64,000 nucleotides of DNA from Mahella australiensis 50-1 BON (GTDB lineage Bacteria > Bacillota > Clostridia > Mahellales > Mahellaceae). Positions 26,968 to 39,086 of this stretch are shown here, piece by piece. The stretch spans positions 2,252,001 through 2,316,000 of the forward strand of contig NC_015520.1 of NCBI RefSeq assembly GCF_000213255.1. The letters are read 5' to 3'. Below the pieces are notes generated by a model, which saw only the letters and a program-made list of their open reading frames with translations, had not been told where the DNA came from and ran no database searches. Both the position numbers and the translations under genes were made by a program. Numbering within the stretch: the stretch's first letter is position 1; every line of letters starts with the position of its first letter.

Positions 26968-27153
26968 CTAATCCTGTATTTCCTGGACTTCTACCAGATG
27001 GTGGACCACATTGATCATGCCTCGAATATCTGGCCTATCTTCCTGCACTACGCTGCTGCCCACTTTGTGAAGCCCTAAAGATTTTACCGTCCTTATTTGA
27101 TTTTCCAATGCACCTATAGTGCTTTTTCTCAGTGTGATCTTCAATTTAGCCAA
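26968..27153 (-). CDS. rpmD: 50S ribosomal protein L30
   Basis: A 61-residue L30, [43 protein letters not shown] start preceded by a GGGGGG-rich site at eight bases. Confidence 0.95.
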   Translation of the reverse strand: MAKLKITLRKSTIGALENQIRTVKSLGLHKVGSSVVQEDRPDIRGMINVVHHLVEVQEIQD

Positions 27154-27166
27154 TAGCCTTACCCCC

Positions 27167-27670
27167 CTAACCGACGATATCCTGTTCGGTTTTTCCCCTC
27201 AATCTGGATACCGACTCCAAAGTTTTTAATTGCTTCAATCCTTCTATAGTAGCTCTTACCATATTTATGGGGTTATTTGAGCCAAGCGACTTGGTGCGTA
27301 TATCCTTTACTCCGGCTGATTCCAATACCGCACGTACCGGCCCACCAGCTATAACGCCAGTACCGGCTTTAGCAGGCTTTATAAGCACCTCGCCGCTACC
27401 AAAATGTCCCAATACTTCGTGTGGTACTGTGGTATCTACCATAGGCACGTTTATGATATTTTTCTTAGCATCTTCTATGCCCTTCCTTATGGCCTCAGGT
27501 ATTTCAGCAGCTTTACCCATGCCTGCTCCTACATGGCCGTTTTCATCACCTACTACGACCAGAGCACTGAATCGGAAATTTTTGCCGCCTTTTACAACCT
27601 TGGCAACACGGTTTATAAAAACCACTCTTTCCTTTAATTCACCTAAAGAATTAGGGTCGATCTTCTGCAT
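27167..27670 (-). CDS. rpsE: 30S ribosomal protein S5
   Basis: A 167-residue S5: [40 protein letters not shown] and [22 protein letters not shown] at 27668-27670 seven bases after GGAGG; a GTG one codon earlier is possible. Confidence 0.96.
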   Translation of the reverse strand: MQKIDPNSLGELKERVVFINRVAKVVKGGKNFRFSALVVVGDENGHVGAGMGKAAEIPEAIRKGIEDAKKNIINVPMVDTTVPHEVLGHFGSGEVLIKPAKAGTGVIAGGPVRAVLESAGVKDIRTKSLGSNNPINMVRATIEGLKQLKTLESVSRLRGKTEQDIVG

Positions 27671-27685
27671 CACTCACCCTCCTTA

Positions 27686-28057
27686 TTAAAATTTTAATCC
27701 GGCTTCTCTAGCCCCGGTCGCTACTTCTTTTACACGCCCATGATAAATATAGCCGCCTCTATCAAAAACCACTTCTTCTATGCCCTTAGCTATAGCCCGT
27801 TGAGCTACTACCTTACCTACCAGCTTGGCGGCATCGGTTTTTGTACTCTCTTCGGCAAGTTGATCTTTTACATCTTTATCTAATGTAGAGGCCGATACAA
27901 GTGTATGCCCGACCGTATCATCGATAATTTGAGCATATATATGATTGAGGCTCCTGTAGACGTTTAAACGTGGCCTAGCCGGTACGCCATCCACCTTTTT
28001 ACGAACCCTAAGATGCCGTACTTTTCTCGCTTTATTCTTGTCTTGTTTAGTGATCAT
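27686..28057 (-). CDS. rplR: 50S ribosomal protein L18
   Basis: A 123-residue 5S rRNA-binding protein: [31 protein letters not shown] and [20 protein letters not shown]. The ATG at 28055-28057 fits homologues; a GTG five codons earlier is less likely. Confidence 0.95.
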   Translation of the reverse strand: MITKQDKNKARKVRHLRVRKKVDGVPARPRLNVYRSLNHIYAQIIDDTVGHTLVSASTLDKDVKDQLAEESTKTDAAKLVGKVVAQRAIAKGIEEVVFDRGGYIYHGRVKEVATGAREAGLKF

Positions 28058-28078
28058 ATTATCCCATATCACCCTTTC

Positions 28079-28621
28079 CTACTTTTTACCGGTCTTTCCT
28101 TCTTTTAGTTTCAATACCTCTGTCTCATATTTTATGCCCTTGCCGTGATAGGCATCGGGCACACGTACCGCTCTTACATTGGCAGCTACAGCCCCTACCT
28201 TTTCTTTATCAATGCCCTTTACGATGATTTTATTAGGGCTGGGCACTTCAAATGTTATACCCTGAGCTTCCTCTATTTCGACCGGATGTGAGTAGCCCAC
28301 CGTCAGTACAAGCTTATTGCCCTGTTTCTGTGCACGATATCCCACGCCGTTTATATCGAGTCCTTTTTGAAAGCCGTTGGTCACGCCTTCCACCATGTTA
28401 TATATAAGCGTGCGGGTTAAGCCATGCAGCGCATTGTCCTGCTTGCTGTCGCTTTTAGGCATAACGGTTATAGTATTATTCTCGACCGCAATGTTCATAT
28501 TGCGGTGTATAGACCTGCTCAATTCGCCTTTAGGCCCCTTTACCTTTATCATATTATCAGGGGTCACCGTCACGGTTACGCCGGCAGGTATATCAATGGG
28601 TTTCTTCCCAATTCTAGACAT
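28079..28621 (-). CDS. rplF: 50S ribosomal protein L6
   Basis: A 180-residue L6 with two related domains; [19 protein letters not shown] at the start and [18 protein letters not shown] near the end. Confidence 0.96.
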   Translation of the reverse strand: MSRIGKKPIDIPAGVTVTVTPDNMIKVKGPKGELSRSIHRNMNIAVENNTITVMPKSDSKQDNALHGLTRTLIYNMVEGVTNGFQKGLDINGVGYRAQKQGNKLVLTVGYSHPVEIEEAQGITFEVPSPNKIIVKGIDKEKVGAVAANVRAVRVPDAYHGKGIKYETEVLKLKEGKTGKK

Positions 28622-28642
28622 CTTTCCACCTCCTGAAACAGT

Positions 28643-29038
28643 TTACCATATATAGCACAATACTTCGCCGCCAACGCCTTCCTGACGGGCTTTCTTATCA
28701 GCCATGACTCCTTTGGACGTTGACAAAATAGCGATGCCAAGCCCACCCAGGACTTTAGGCACATTGTCTTTTCTCGTATAAACCCTTAAACCGGGTTTGC
28801 TTATGCGTTTTAAACCGCTTATAACGCGCTCTTTATTGGAACCATATCTTAGCGTTAAACGCAAAATGCCCTGCTTACCGTCGTCTATAAACTCACAGGA
28901 ACGTATAAAGCCCTCTTCTACTAATATTTGGGCTATATCTTTTTTCATCCTGGATGCCGGGATATCTACTACATTATGCCTTGCCACAAGCGCGTTGCGT
29001 ATACGCGTCAACATATCTGCTATAGGATCCGTTACCAT
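28643..29038 (-). CDS. rpsH: 30S ribosomal protein S8
   Basis: A 131-residue S8: [19 protein letters not shown] and the C-terminal [20 protein letters not shown] and GGEVLCYIW. Conserved autoregulator of spc operons in other bacteria; no such site is identified here. Confidence 0.96.
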   Translation of the reverse strand: MVTDPIADMLTRIRNALVARHNVVDIPASRMKKDIAQILVEEGFIRSCEFIDDGKQGILRLTLRYGSNKERVISGLKRISKPGLRVYTRKDNVPKVLGGLGIAILSTSKGVMADKKARQEGVGGEVLCYIW

Positions 29039-29060
29039 ATCGTTTTAGCCTCCTTTCCTT

Positions 29061-29246
29061 CTACCAACTGGCCTTCTTTATTCCCGGTATTTGGCCCTGA
29101 TGTGCCAATTCCCTAAAGCATATCCTGCACACGCCGTATTTCCTCAGATAAGCATGCGGTCTACCGCATATGCTGCATCTATTATATGCGCGTGTGGAAA
29201 ACTTCGGCTTCCTTTGCTGCTTTACAATCAACGATTTCTTAGCCAA
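29061..29246 (-). CDS. rpsN: 30S ribosomal protein S14, zinc-binding type
   Basis: A 61-residue S14 with [20 protein letters not shown], the four-Cys zinc site of the short C+ form, within the spc operon. Confidence 0.96.
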   Translation of the reverse strand: MAKKSLIVKQQRKPKFSTRAYNRCSICGRPHAYLRKYGVCRICFRELAHQGQIPGIKKASW

Positions 29247-29260
29247 TATATCACCTCCCG

Positions 29261-29803
29261 CTAATCCTCTCTAAATGGCATACCCAGTAACTTTAGCAGT
29301 CCCTTGGCCTCTTCATCGCTTTTGGCTGTAGTAACGAACACTATGTCCATTCCCCTAACCTTATCTATTTTATCATAATCTACTTCGGGAAAGATCAATT
29401 GTTCTTTTACCCCTAATGTATAATTTCCGCGACCATCAAACGCCTTGGAAGAAACCCCTCTGAAGTCCCTCACTCGCGGTAATGCTATATTGAAAAGTTT
29501 ATCCACAAATTCATACATACGCTCGCCGCGCAGCGTTACTTTAGCTCCTATCGGCATACCGGTCCTCACCTTAAAGGCCGCTATTGATTTTTTGGCCTTT
29601 GTTATTACCGGTCTCTGGCCTGTTATAGCCGCCAATTCGTCGCTGACAGCCTGTGCTACCTTTGGGTTATCCTTAGCATCTCCCATACCAACATTAATTA
29701 CTACTTTTTCCAACTTAGGGACTTCCATTATATTGGTATATTTAAACTGCTGCTGCATAGCAGGTACTATTTCATTTACATAAGCATCCTTTAATCTCGC
29801 CAC
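29261..29803 (-). CDS. rplE: 50S ribosomal protein L5
   Basis: A 180-residue 5S rRNA-binding L5: [39 protein letters not shown] and [23 protein letters not shown] start after GGAGGGG. Confidence 0.96.
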   Translation of the reverse strand: MARLKDAYVNEIVPAMQQQFKYTNIMEVPKLEKVVINVGMGDAKDNPKVAQAVSDELAAITGQRPVITKAKKSIAAFKVRTGMPIGAKVTLRGERMYEFVDKLFNIALPRVRDFRGVSSKAFDGRGNYTLGVKEQLIFPEVDYDKIDKVRGMDIVFVTTAKSDEEAKGLLKLLGMPFRED

Positions 29804-29830
29804 CGTCCGATCCCCTCCTTTCTGTTAACT

Positions 29831-30157
29831 TTAATCGGTAAATTCTCGGCCGCAGTGTTTACATACTCTTACTTTGCTGCCGTCTGCCAGAATTTTTTTG
29901 CTTATCCTGGTGGGACGCTTACATTCGTCACACCATAGCATCACCTTAGAGCTGGGAATAGGGGACTCCTGTTTAACCAGGCCTCCTTGTTGCACCGAAC
30001 TGGTGGGTTTTTTATGCTTGGTAACGATATTCACATCTTGCACCACGATCTTGCCATCCTGCGGCAGAGCTGTAAGCACCTTGCCTATCTTGCCTTTATA
30101 TTTGCCGTTGATCACTATAACAGTGTCGCCTTTTTTTACATGAAGTTTATTCGGCAT
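29831..30157 (-). CDS. rplX: 50S ribosomal protein L24
   Basis: A 108-residue L24 with an N-terminal KOW motif ([20 protein letters not shown]) and a C-terminal zinc-ribbon pattern, [12 protein letters not shown] and VCKHCGREF (two CxxC pairs). Confidence 0.96.
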   Translation of the reverse strand: MPNKLHVKKGDTVIVINGKYKGKIGKVLTALPQDGKIVVQDVNIVTKHKKPTSSVQQGGLVKQESPIPSSKVMLWCDECKRPTRISKKILADGSKVRVCKHCGREFTD

Positions 30158-30169
30158 ATTTGCACCTCC

Positions 30170-30538
30170 TCATAACACCTCCGGCGCCAGAGAGATGATC
30201 TTCATATAATCTCTATCCCTCAATTCTCTGGCTACCGGACCGAATATACGCGTGCCTCTAGGCTGCTTATCGTCGTTTATGATAACAGCCGCGTTATCAT
30301 CGAAACGTATATACGAACCGTCAGGCCGTTGCATGCCTTTGGATGTTCTTACTATAACAGCTTTGACGACATCGCCTTTTTTAACAACGCCTCCTGGCGT
30401 TGCATTTTTAATAGAAGCTATGATCTCATCGCCTATATTTGCGCTCTTTCTATTTGGGCCTCCCAATACGCGGATACACATTATCTCCTTGGCTCCGGTA
30501 TTATCAGCCACTTTAAGCCGTGTCTGCGGTCTAATCAT
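30170..30538 (-). CDS. rplN: 50S ribosomal protein L14
   Basis: A 122-residue L14: [36 protein letters not shown] and [20 protein letters not shown]. Confidence 0.97.
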   Translation of the reverse strand: MIRPQTRLKVADNTGAKEIMCIRVLGGPNRKSANIGDEIIASIKNATPGGVVKKGDVVKAVIVRTSKGMQRPDGSYIRFDDNAAVIINDDKQPRGTRIFGPVARELRDRDYMKIISLAPEVL

Positions 30539-30575
30539 AATTTCACCTTCCTTGCTCCAAATTTATGGAACTCCA

Positions 30576-30833
30576 TCATTTAGCCCGTTCCAGTATCTCT
30601 ACCACTCGCCATCTTTTATCCTTGCTAAGCGGCCTGGTTTCCATTATCAATACTTTATCGCCTTCATTACACTCGTTATTCTCATCGTGCGCTTTATATT
30701 TCTTTGTCCTTTTTATATACTTGCCGTATAATGGATCCTTTTTCAGCGTTTCATTGGCCACTACTACGGTCTTATCCATCTTATTGCTCACGACTATACC
30801 TACCGCTGTTTTGCGTCGATTGCGAACGACCAT
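30576..30833 (-). CDS. rpsQ: 30S ribosomal protein S17
   Basis: An 85-residue OB-fold S17: [58 protein letters not shown]. Confidence 0.96.
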   Translation of the reverse strand: MVVRNRRKTAVGIVVSNKMDKTVVVANETLKKDPLYGKYIKRTKKYKAHDENNECNEGDKVLIMETRPLSKDKRWRVVEILERAK

Positions 30834-30859
30834 ATCTATATCTTCCTTTCTCCAATCAG

Positions 30860-31060
30860 CTATGCTTCGCGCCTAATCTCGCGTTCCCTTAATATAGTCT
30901 TTACCTGGGCTATGGAACGCCTTACTTCTCTAATACGCATAGGGTTTTCTAATTGCCCTACAGCCAGTTGAAAGCGCAGGTTGAATAGCTCGGTTTTTAA
31001 ATCGGCCAATTGATCGTTCAGTTCCTCTACAGATAATTCTCTAAGCTTGTCAACCCTCAT
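30860..31060 (-). CDS. rpmC: 50S ribosomal protein L29
   Basis: A 66-residue helical L29 ([39 protein letters not shown]). The ATG at 31058-31060 overlaps the rplP end by 11 bp and is set by AGGTGGTGA just upstream; the frame opens at a GTG four codons earlier. Confidence 0.94.
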   Translation of the reverse strand: MRVDKLRELSVEELNDQLADLKTELFNLRFQLAVGQLENPMRIREVRRSIAQVKTILREREIRREA

Positions 31061-31493
31061 TGCTTTCACCACCTACTGCTTCTAAGTCCTGGCGTTTTAC
31101 AAACTTGCATTTTATAGGTAATTTATGTGCCGCCAGGCGAAATGCCTCTTTGGCTACATCTTCTGATACGCCGGATAACTCAAACAATATCCTCCCGGGC
31201 TTTACTACGGCCACCCAATACTCCGGCGATCCTTTACCGCTGCCCATACGTGTTTCGGCAGGTTTCTTTGTAACCGCCTTATCCGGGAAGATTTTTATCC
31301 ACACTTTACCGCCTTTGCGTATATATCTATTTATAGCTATACGGGCAGCTTCTATCTGATTGTTGGTTATCCATGCCGGCTCCAAAGCCTGCAGCCCGTA
31401 TTCGCCATAAGCAACTTTATTGCCTCGGCTGGCCACGCCTTTCATTCTGCCTCTTTGCGGTTTTCGATACTTTACCCTCTTTGGCATTAACAT
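31050..31493 (-). CDS. rplP: 50S ribosomal protein L16
   Basis: A 147-residue L16: [60 protein letters not shown]. Start chosen at the ATG 31491-31493, eight bases after GGAGG. That places the start, and its ribosome site, inside the 3' end of rpsC in another frame, a 77-bp overlap. Confidence 0.94.
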   Translation of the reverse strand: MLMPKRVKYRKPQRGRMKGVASRGNKVAYGEYGLQALEPAWITNNQIEAARIAINRYIRKGGKVWIKIFPDKAVTKKPAETRMGSGKGSPEYWVAVVKPGRILFELSGVSEDVAKEAFRLAAHKLPIKCKFVKRQDLEAVGGESNEG

Positions 31494-32163
31494 GTTTATT
31501 CCCTCCTTCTTCAGCAACGGCCCATTTACCCTTGCCTAAAACATCTCCTTTATATATCCATACCTTGACGCCTATACGCCCGTACGTTGTGCGTGCTTCT
31601 GCAAACCCATAATCTATATTGGCGCGCAATGTTTGAAGCGGTATGGTACCTTCGTGATAATGCTCGCTTCTTGCTATTTCAGCTCCTCCTAGACGTCCAG
31701 AACAGGTTATCTTTATACCTTTAGCTCCTGATTTCATAGTACGGCTTATAGCCTGTTTCATAGCACGTCTAAAAGATATGCGCTTCTCTAGCTGCGAAGC
31801 AACATTTTCAGCCACCAACTGTGCATCGAGTTCCGGGAATCTAACTTCTAATATATTCAGCGAAACAGCCTTGCCCGTTAAATTCTCTAGGTCCTTCTTC
31901 AGTTTGTCAACCTCTGTACCGCCTTTACCTATAACCATACCGGGTTTAGCGGTAAATATATTTACGCGTATTCTATTTGCAGCTCGCTCTATCTCTATCC
32001 TCGATATACCGGCGCTATAGAGCTTTTGCTTCAAATAAGTGCGAATTTTATAATCTTCCAGTACATTGCCGGCAAATTCCCTATCGTTCTTGACTAACCA
32101 TCGCGAATCCCAGTTTTCTATAATACCTACCCGGAGTCCGTGCGGATGCATCTTTTGACCCAA
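31417..32163 (-). CDS. rpsC: 30S ribosomal protein S3 with C-terminal extension
   Basis: A 248-residue S3: [22 protein letters not shown]-domain GKPG-type loop ([20 protein letters not shown]) and [20 protein letters not shown]. Firmicute S3 is usually near 220 residues; the last 25 or so residues (from about HVNAKEGK) are basic and are encoded entirely within the start of rplP. TTG start eight bases after GGAGG. Confidence 0.94.
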   Translation of the reverse strand: MGQKMHPHGLRVGIIENWDSRWLVKNDREFAGNVLEDYKIRTYLKQKLYSAGISRIEIERAANRIRVNIFTAKPGMVIGKGGTEVDKLKKDLENLTGKAVSLNILEVRFPELDAQLVAENVASQLEKRISFRRAMKQAISRTMKSGAKGIKITCSGRLGGAEIARSEHYHEGTIPLQTLRANIDYGFAEARTTYGRIGVKVWIYKGDVLGKGKWAVAEEGGNKHVNAKEGKVSKTAKRQNERRGQPRQ

Positions 32164-32175
32164 CTAGCATACCTC

Positions 32176-32565
32176 CTATCTTTTCATCTCGTCCAAAATA
32201 ATGGTTATATGGCTGGTACGTTTGCGTATTCTATAAGCCCTTCCCTGAGCCCTCGGATGTACCCTTTTCAATGTGGGCCCCTGATCAGCATAAACCTCTG
32301 CCACATAAAGGTCATCCGCATCCAAACCCAGATTATTCTCAGCATTAGCTATAGCCGAACGCAACAGTTTTTCTACCACCGTTGAGGCAGCTTTGGGCGT
32401 ATAACGCAATATATTTAAAGCATCTTTAACCCTTTTGCCGCGGATAAGATCTATAACCACCTTGACTTTGCGCGATGATATTCTAATATATCTAGCTATG
32501 GCTCTAGGCCGTCTATCTTTATTTTCTTCTCTTTTTTGAGCCTTCTCACGCTCTCTAGTAGCCAT
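32176..32565 (-). CDS. rplV: 50S ribosomal protein L22
   Basis: A 129-residue L22; a Lys/Arg/Glu-rich N-terminal extension of about 20 residues precedes [20 protein letters not shown]. The hairpin loop that lines the exit tunnel is [20 protein letters not shown]. Confidence 0.96.
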   Translation of the reverse strand: MATREREKAQKREENKDRRPRAIARYIRISSRKVKVVIDLIRGKRVKDALNILRYTPKAASTVVEKLLRSAIANAENNLGLDADDLYVAEVYADQGPTLKRVHPRAQGRAYRIRKRTSHITIILDEMKR

Positions 32566-32591
32566 GTGTTCACTCCTTCCTTTATTGCTTG

Positions 32592-32876
32592 CTACCTTGC
32601 TGACGTAGAACGTTCGGTGCGGTCGCTGTGCCCACGGAAGGTCCTGGTAGGAGCAAATTCTCCTAACTTATGGCCTACCATGTCCTCAGTAACATATACC
32701 GGCACATGCTTTCTACCATCATGTACAGCAAAAGTATGCCCTACCATTTCAGGAATAATGGTGCAGCTACGAGCCCATGTCTTAACAACCTTTTTTTCTC
32801 TTTTTTGATTCATCTCAGTAACTTTTTTTAGTATGTTTTTATCTACATAAGGTCCCTTTTTTACCGATCTGCTCAA
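32592..32876 (-). CDS. rpsS: 30S ribosomal protein S19
   Basis: A 94-residue S19: [60 protein letters not shown] start nine bases after GGAGG. Confidence 0.96.
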   Translation of the reverse strand: MSRSVKKGPYVDKNILKKVTEMNQKREKKVVKTWARSCTIIPEMVGHTFAVHDGRKHVPVYVTEDMVGHKLGEFAPTRTFRGHSDRTERSTSAR

Positions 32877-32893
32877 TGCAAGCTGCCTCCTTT

Positions 32894-33724
32894 CTACTTC
32901 TTCCTGCGATTTATTATATATTTATCGCTGTACTTATGTTTCTTACGCGTCTTATAACCTAACGTCGGCTTGCCCCACGGTGTAAGCGGACCCGGATGCC
33001 CTATAGGAGCTTTACCTTCTCCGCCACCGTGTGGATGGTCCACAGGGTTCATGACAACGCCGCGCACTGTCGGCCTTATGCCCATATGCCTCTTACGGCC
33101 GGCTTTGCCTATCTTTATGTTCTCATGATCGATATTACCGACCTGACCTATAGTGGCACGGCAATTTAACCTCACCAACCTAACCTCACCTGAAGGCAAC
33201 CGCACGTGGGCATAATCGCCCTCTTTAGCCATCAATTGAGCCTCAGCACCAGCCGAACGCACCATTTGTGCCCCTTTGCCCGGCGTAAGCTCTATATTGT
33301 GTATACCGGTGCCAACCGGTATATCCTTAAGCAATAATGCATTCCCAGGTTTTATATCGGCTCCTTCACCTGATATAACAGTATCACCTACATTTAATCC
33401 TAAAGGGGCTAATATATAGCGTTTCTCACCATCCACGTAATGCAACAACGCTATATTAGCGCTTCTATTCGGATCATACTCTATAGCCGCTACTTTAGCA
33501 GGTATATTGTCTTTATCTCTTTTGAAATCTATAACCCTATATTTTGCCTTGTTTCCACCGCCTCTGTGCCTTACGGTTATACGGCCGTAAACATTTCTGC
33601 CAGATTTCTTCGGAAGAGGCTTTAATAAGGATTTTTCGGGTACCTCTTTCGTTATCTCATCAAACGTCGAAACGGTCATAAACCTTCTAGCTGGCGATGT
33701 GGGTTTATATTTTTTGATGCCCAT
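32894..33724 (-). CDS. rplB: 50S ribosomal protein L2
   Basis: A 276-residue L2: [40 protein letters not shown] and the peptidyl-transferase-near [19 protein letters not shown] with the conserved His. The ATG at 33724 is used; a GTG three codons earlier overlaps the ribosome site. Confidence 0.97.
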   Translation of the reverse strand: MGIKKYKPTSPARRFMTVSTFDEITKEVPEKSLLKPLPKKSGRNVYGRITVRHRGGGNKAKYRVIDFKRDKDNIPAKVAAIEYDPNRSANIALLHYVDGEKRYILAPLGLNVGDTVISGEGADIKPGNALLLKDIPVGTGIHNIELTPGKGAQMVRSAGAEAQLMAKEGDYAHVRLPSGEVRLVRLNCRATIGQVGNIDHENIKIGKAGRKRHMGIRPTVRGVVMNPVDHPHGGGEGKAPIGHPGPLTPWGKPTLGYKTRKKHKYSDKYIINRRKK

Positions 33725-33754
33725 CGTCTTCACTTCCTTTTATATAAGCTTTTA

Positions 33755-34045
33755 TCACATGCCCTCAAAAAATTGAATGGCTTTGCTATCCGATGTTAAG
33801 GTGACAATGGCTTTTTTCCAATTCGGCCTGCGCCCAACATTGGCGCCCATACGCTTAACCTTACCCCTCATATTCATGGTATTAACCTGCTTGACCTTAA
33901 CGTCGAATATTTTCTCCACCGCATCTTTTATTTGATATTTGTTAGCATCAACAGCTACTTTAAAAGTATATCTCTTATCCTGCATCATGCCATACGTCTT
34001 TTCTGTAAGCAGAGGACGAATTATTATATCATGAGGATCTCTCAT
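33755..34045 (-). CDS. rplW: 50S ribosomal protein L23
   Basis: A 96-residue L23 ([34 protein letters not shown]), the protein at the exit tunnel that docks SRP and trigger factor. The start ATG shares one base with the rplD stop; a GTG one codon earlier is an equal alternative. Confidence 0.95.
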   Translation of the reverse strand: MRDPHDIIIRPLLTEKTYGMMQDKRYTFKVAVDANKYQIKDAVEKIFDVKVKQVNTMNMRGKVKRMGANVGRRPNWKKAIVTLTSDSKAIQFFEGM

Positions 34046-34668
34046 CACACATACACCTCCTCCACTTTGGGTACAGCATCCTTGAGTATTATAAATTTGT
34101 CGCAGTTTAATATATCATAAACATTTAAGGTATTGACCAACGCAGTCTTTACCCCTGGTATATTTCGCGATGATTTTTGGATTATCTCATCCTTCTCCGG
34201 CAAAACCATTAATACCTTCCTGTCAGCCTTGAGATTGCGCAATATGCGGAACATCTCTTTTGTCTTGGGCTGCTCTATTGATATATTATCCAACACTATC
34301 AGCTCATTATCTCTTACCTTAGATGTCAAAGCACTTTTCATAGCCAATCTGCGTAGCTTTTTGGGCAATGTATAGCTATAATCCCGGGGTTTTGGGGCGA
34401 ATACCACGCCGCCCTTAATCCACTGCGGAGCCCTTATGCTGCCTTGTCTGGCTCTACCGGTGCCTTTTTGCCGCCATGGTTTTCTACCACCACCGCGTAC
34501 TTCGCCTCTGGTCTTAGCAGACTGCGTGCCCTGGCGCTTATTAGCCAGTTGCATCTGCACTACCTGATGCAGCGCCGCCTCATTTACTTCTATGCCAAAG
34601 ATTTCATCCTTCAGCTCTATTTCGCCCACCTGCTGGCCTTCAATGTTATATACTGGAACTTTAGGCAC
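34045..34668 (-). CDS. rplD: 50S ribosomal protein L4
   Basis: A 207-residue L4: [20 protein letters not shown], the tunnel loop [20 protein letters not shown] and [14 protein letters not shown] start after GGAGGAGG. Known autoregulator of S10 operons in other bacteria. Confidence 0.96.
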   Translation of the reverse strand: MPKVPVYNIEGQQVGEIELKDEIFGIEVNEAALHQVVQMQLANKRQGTQSAKTRGEVRGGGRKPWRQKGTGRARQGSIRAPQWIKGGVVFAPKPRDYSYTLPKKLRRLAMKSALTSKVRDNELIVLDNISIEQPKTKEMFRILRNLKADRKVLMVLPEKDEIIQKSSRNIPGVKTALVNTLNVYDILNCDKFIILKDAVPKVEEVYV

Positions 34669-34685
34669 TTTACGCGTCCTCCTCC

Positions 34686-35324
34686 CTATCGCTTTTTATT
34701 CTTTATCGAATACTTTACTTCAACGATGCTACCGCGTCGTCCCGGAATGCTGCCTTTGAGTAATAATAAGTTGCGCTCAGGATCGGCTTTTACTACTTCT
34801 AAGCCTTGTACCGTCACGCGACGCGCTCCCATATGTCCGGGCAAATGCTTATTCTTAAATACGCGCCCTGGAGAAGTACCTGCGCTCATGGAACCCACCC
34901 TTCGGTGATATTTAGAGCCATGGGCCATGGGCCCTCTATGAGCACCCCAGCGTTTAACAACGCCAGCAAAACCTTTGCCCAATGATATGCCGGAAACATC
35001 CACTTTGCTGCCAGGTTGAAAGATATCGGCCGTTATTTGTTGCCCTACCTGGTAATCTTCTATATTATCCGGCTTAAATTCTCTAAGATATTTTTTATAC
35101 GGAACATTCGCCTTTTTTAAATGACCTTGTTTAGGCTTATTGATACGATGTTCCTTCACATCCATAAAGCCAAGTTGGATAGCGTTATAGCCGTCTTTTT
35201 CTACAGTTTTCTTTTGAACCACCACGCATGGGCCGGCCTCTATAACTGTCACAGGCAACGCCCTGCCATCATCCATAAAAAACTGCGTCATGCCTATTTT
35301 TTTACCTAGTATGCCCTTTGCCAC
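34686..35324 (-). CDS. rplC: 50S ribosomal protein L3
   Basis: A 212-residue L3: [56 protein letters not shown]. The GTG at 35322-35324, eight bases after GGGAGG, gives the standard N-terminus; another GTG three codons earlier sits inside that site. Confidence 0.95.
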   Translation of the reverse strand: MAKGILGKKIGMTQFFMDDGRALPVTVIEAGPCVVVQKKTVEKDGYNAIQLGFMDVKEHRINKPKQGHLKKANVPYKKYLREFKPDNIEDYQVGQQITADIFQPGSKVDVSGISLGKGFAGVVKRWGAHRGPMAHGSKYHRRVGSMSAGTSPGRVFKNKHLPGHMGARRVTVQGLEVVKADPERNLLLLKGSIPGRRGSIVEVKYSIKNKKR

Positions 35325-35337
35325 CGCTTCCACCTCC

Positions 35338-35646
35338 CTATAACTTTATTTCTATATCCACGCCTGCAGGCAGATCCAAGCGCATCAGAGCATCTACGGT
35401 CTTGGACGTAGGCTGCAATATGTCTATCAAGCGCTTATGAATTCTGGTCTCAAATTGTTCGCGCGAATCTTTATATTTGTGCGGTGCTCTCAATATGGTG
35501 ACTATTTCGCGTTCGGTCGGCAGCGGCACAGGTCCCGAAACAGTCGCTCCTGTGCGTTTGGCAGTAGCCACTATCTGCTCTGCCGATTGATCCAAAACGC
35601 TATGGTCGTATGCTCGTAATTTTATGCGGATTTTTTGTTCCGCCAT
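35338..35646 (-). CDS. rpsJ: 30S ribosomal protein S10 (NusE)
   Basis: A 102-residue S10: [49 protein letters not shown]. Also the NusE antitermination factor. First gene of the S10 cluster, about 95 bp after tuf. Confidence 0.97.
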   Translation of the reverse strand: MAEQKIRIKLRAYDHSVLDQSAEQIVATAKRTGATVSGPVPLPTEREIVTILRAPHKYKDSREQFETRIHKRLIDILQPTSKTVDALMRLDLPAGVDIEIKL

Positions 35647-35712
35647 CGCTTTCCCCTCCTTTTTAGCTAGGAAAATATAAATACACTCATCCTGGCGTAT
35701 TTACGGCTTTAT

Positions 35713-35742
35713 AAATCTGTAAGCGGTACCGCCTACAGATTT
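35713..35742 (-). repeat. Hairpin between tuf copy 1 and rpsJ
   Basis: AAATCTGTA (35713-35721) and TACAGATTT (35734-35742) enclose AGCGGTACCGCC, itself a GCGGTACCGC palindrome, giving a nearly perfect 30-base stem-loop that includes the end of the tuf stop codon. No U-tract, so it is likely an attenuation or processing hairpin between the str and S10 units. Confidence 0.6.
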
Positions 35743-36954
35743 ATTCTATAACCTCGGTGACAACTCCGGCTCCTACCGTTCGGCCGCCTTCTCGTATTGC
35801 AAATCGCAATCCTTCTTCTATCGCTATCGGCGTTATCAGCTGTACTTCCATTACTATGTTGTCGCCAGGCATTACCATCTCTACCCCTTCGGGTAATTGT
35901 ATCGTACCTGTCACATCGGTCGTCCTGAAGTAGAACTGTGGCCTGTATCCGTTGAAAAACGGCGTATGCCTACCCCCTTCTTCCTTGGTCAGCACGTATA
36001 CCTGCCCCTTGAAATGCGTATGCGGATGTATGCTGCCCGGCTTGGCCAATACCTGCCCTCTCTCTACTTCTTCTCTCTGTATGCCCCTTAACAGTACGCC
36101 TACGTTGTCCCCTGCTATCGCTTCGTCCATCGTCTTGCGGAACATCTCTATACCCGTCGCTACTGTCTTCCTCGGACGGTCTGTTAACCCTACTATCTCT
36201 ACTTCTTCGCCTACTCTTAATCTGCCTCGATCTACTCTGCCTGTAGCCACTGTGCCACGCCCGGTTATCGTGAATACGTCTTCTACCGGCATCAGGAACG
36301 GCTTGTCTACATCCCTCTCGGGTGTCGGTATATATTCATCTACCGCATCCATAAGTTCAAGTATCGGTTTTACCCATTCGTTATTCGGGTCTCCTCCCGC
36401 TTCTAATGCCTTTAGTGCCGACCCTTTTATTATCGGTACTTCATCTCCCGGGAATTCGTATTCATTTAACAGATCCCTTACTTCCATCTCTACTAGCTCT
36501 ATCAGTTCGGGATCGTCTACCATATCGGTCTTATTCAAAAATACCACTATATATGGCACTCCTACCTGGCGCGCCAGCAGTATATGCTCCCTGGTCTGCG
36601 GCATGGGACCGTCGGCTGCCGATACCACCAGTATCGCTCCGTCCATCTGCGCTGCGCCGGTTATCATGTTCTTAACATAGTCGGCGTGCCCTGGACAGTC
36701 AACGTGCGCATAGTGCCTCTTCTCGGTCTCGTATTCCACGTGCGCCGTGTTTATTGTGATGCCCCTGGCTTTTTCTTCGGGCGCTTTGTCTATCTCATCG
36801 TATTTGGTAGCCTGCGCCCGGCCAAAATGTGCCAGCGTCATCGTTATAGCTGCTGTCAACGTCGTCTTGCCGTGATCGACGTGCCCTATTGTACCTATAT
36901 TTATATGCGGCTTGCTTCTCTCAAATCTTTGCTTTGCCATCTCTTGTTTCCTCC
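35740..36954. repeat. tuf duplication, copy 1
   Basis: About 1215 bp matching 51481-52695 in direct orientation, covering the whole gene plus the ribosome binding site (CTCTTGTTTCCTCC on the plus strand). Flanks diverge immediately on both sides. Confidence 0.93.
35741..36940 (-). CDS. tuf: Elongation factor Tu (copy 1)
   Basis: A 399-residue GTPase delivering aminoacyl-tRNA to the ribosome. G1 GHVDHGKT, G2 RGITI, G3 DCPGHADY, G4 NKTD, then the two beta-barrel domains. Str-operon position after fusA. The DNA from 35740 to 36954 matches 51481-52695, so the protein is identical to copy 2. Confidence 0.98.
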   Translation of the reverse strand: MAKQRFERSKPHINIGTIGHVDHGKTTLTAAITMTLAHFGRAQATKYDEIDKAPEEKARGITINTAHVEYETEKRHYAHVDCPGHADYVKNMITGAAQMDGAILVVSAADGPMPQTREHILLARQVGVPYIVVFLNKTDMVDDPELIELVEMEVRDLLNEYEFPGDEVPIIKGSALKALEAGGDPNNEWVKPILELMDAVDEYIPTPERDVDKPFLMPVEDVFTITGRGTVATGRVDRGRLRVGEEVEIVGLTDRPRKTVATGIEMFRKTMDEAIAGDNVGVLLRGIQREEVERGQVLAKPGSIHPHTHFKGQVYVLTKEEGGRHTPFFNGYRPQFYFRTTDVTGTIQLPEGVEMVMPGDNIVMEVQLITPIAIEEGLRFAIREGGRTVGAGVVTEVIE

Positions 36955-36959
36955 CTTTC

Positions 36960-39029
36960 TTACTTAGTATTCAAAACTTTCTCGGCTACATTTTTGGGTA
37001 CAATCTCATAGTGAGAAAATTGCATGGTATATGTTCCCCTGCCTTGTGTCTTGGATCGCAAATCTGTAGCATATCCAAACATCTCAGCCAAAGGTACTAA
37101 TCCTCTTATAACTTGAGCTCCATTACGACCCTCCATACCCTCTATATGACCGCGGCGGCTGCTTATATCGCCCATAACATCGCCCATATATTCTTCAGGC
37201 ACTACCACTTCAACCTTCATGATAGGCTCTAGCAGTACAGGCGCCGCCTTCTTCATGCCTTCCTTAAATCCTATAGACGCCGCTATCTTAAATGCCATCT
37301 CAGATGAATCCACTTCATGATATGAACCATCAAACAGCGTCACCTTTACATCTACCACAGGATAACCGCCCAGAACGCCGCTGTTAAGCGCTTCCTGTAT
37401 GCCCTCATCGACAGCCGGTATATATTCTCTGGGCACAACACCGCCTACTATCTTATCGATGAACTCATAACCAGCACCGCGCTCGTTCGGCTCCAATTGC
37501 AACCATACATGACCGTACTGACCGCGGCCACCGGACTGACGTATAAAACGCCCTTCAGATTTGACCGTCTGCGTGATAGTCTCTTTATAGGCCACCTGCG
37601 GATTCCCTACATTGGCTTCTACCTTAAATTCTCTGAATAATCTATCTATTATTATCTCGAGATGAAGTTCACCCATACCCGAGATTATAGTCTGACCTGT
37701 ATCAGGATCGGTATGGACTCGGAAGGTGGGGTCTTCTTCAGCGAGTTTAGTAAGCCCGATAGCCAGCTTATCCTGACCAGCCTTAGTCTTGGGCTCTATT
37801 GCCACCGATATAACCGGTTCGGGAAATTCCATAGATTCCAGAATTATGGGGTTATTCTCATCGCACAATGTATCGCCCGTAGTGGTATCCTTTAAACCCA
37901 CTATAGCCACTATATCGCCGCTGTAAGCCCTGTCTATCTCTTCGCGGTGATTGGCATGCATCTGCAGTATCCTGCCTACGCGCTCGCGCTTACCTTTTGT
38001 AGAATTATATACATATGAGCCAGCTTCCAGCGTGCCGGAATATATCCTGGTAAACGTAAGTCTGCCTACGAACGGATCGGACATTATCTTAAACGCCAAA
38101 GCGGATAACGGCTGGTCATCATTGAGCTCGCGCTCTACTTCATCGCCGGTCTTAGTGTCTATGCCGCTTACATGCCCTATATCGGCTGGCGATGGCAAGA
38201 AATCGACTATGGCATCCAGCAACGGCTGCACACCTTTATTTTTATATGAACTGCCGCATAAAACTGGCACCATTTTTACTGCCACCGTCGCTCTGCGTAT
38301 AGCTGCGATCAGTTCTTCTTGACTTATCTCCTCGCCTTCAAGGTACTTGATCATTATCTCATCGTCCTGCTCGGCTACCGCTTCTAAGAGCTTATTCTTG
38401 TATTCCTGCGCCATATCCATCATATCGGCCGGTATCGGTTCGTCTTCCATAACCGTTCCGAGATCGTCTTTATATATTATAGCCTCATTTCTTATCAGGT
38501 CGATTACGCCGATAAAGCTATCTTCTTTGCCTATAGGCAATTGGATAGGCACGGCATTAGCATTCAACCGTTCTCTCATCATCTTAATGGCGTTAAAGAA
38601 ATCAGCACCCATAATGTCCATTTTATTAACATAGGCTATACGTGGCACGCCGTATTTATCGGCTTGTCTCCATACGGTTTCAGATTGAGGCTCTACGCCG
38701 CCTTTAGCACAAAATACTGCAACTGCGCCGTCTAGGACCCTCAGCGATCTCTCCACTTCCACTGTAAAGTCCACGTGGCCTGGCGTATCGATAATATTTA
38801 TTTTATGGCCCTTCCACTGCGCAGTAGTAGCCGCCGACGTTATGGTTATTCCCCTTTCCTGCTCCTGTTCCATCCAGTCCATAGTAGCGTTGCCTTCATG
38901 GACTTCACCGAGCTTATGAATTCTCCCGGCATAAAACAAGACGCGTTCGGTAGTCGTGGTTTTACCCGCATCTATATGAGCCATTATGCCAATATTACGC
39001 GTTTTTTCTATGGGAAATTGTCTAGGCAC
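36960..39029 (-). CDS. fusA: Elongation factor G
   Basis: A 689-residue translocase GTPase: G1 [16 protein letters not shown]3 [10 protein letters not shown]4 NKMD, with domains II-V to the C-terminus. GTG at 39027-39029 follows GGAGGG and gives the normal [16 protein letters not shown]-terminus; an upstream in-frame extension of ten codons spans the ribosome site and is rejected. Confidence 0.97.
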   Translation of the reverse strand: MPRQFPIEKTRNIGIMAHIDAGKTTTTERVLFYAGRIHKLGEVHEGNATMDWMEQEQERGITITSAATTAQWKGHKINIIDTPGHVDFTVEVERSLRVLDGAVAVFCAKGGVEPQSETVWRQADKYGVPRIAYVNKMDIMGADFFNAIKMMRERLNANAVPIQLPIGKEDSFIGVIDLIRNEAIIYKDDLGTVMEDEPIPADMMDMAQEYKNKLLEAVAEQDDEIMIKYLEGEEISQEELIAAIRRATVAVKMVPVLCGSSYKNKGVQPLLDAIVDFLPSPADIGHVSGIDTKTGDEVERELNDDQPLSALAFKIMSDPFVGRLTFTRIYSGTLEAGSYVYNSTKGKRERVGRILQMHANHREEIDRAYSGDIVAIVGLKDTTTGDTLCDENNPIILESMEFPEPVISVAIEPKTKAGQDKLAIGLTKLAEEDPTFRVHTDPDTGQTIISGMGELHLEIIIDRLFREFKVEANVGNPQVAYKETITQTVKSEGRFIRQSGGRGQYGHVWLQLEPNERGAGYEFIDKIVGGVVPREYIPAVDEGIQEALNSGVLGGYPVVDVKVTLFDGSYHEVDSSEMAFKIAASIGFKEGMKKAAPVLLEPIMKVEVVVPEEYMGDVMGDISSRRGHIEGMEGRNGAQVIRGLVPLAEMFGYATDLRSKTQGRGTYTMQFSHYEIVPKNVAEKVLNTK

Positions 39030-39086
39030 ACTCACCCTCCTTTCTAACACAAAAATCACTGATATACCGATAATCTTTCATCAAAT

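Noticed and set aside
35952-36680. A 242-codon open frame antisense to tuf copy 1 (and its twin at 51693-52421)
   Set aside because: It mirrors tuf codon bias on the opposite strand, has low-complexity Ser/Thr-rich translation and no ribosome site; it repeats only because tuf is duplicated.
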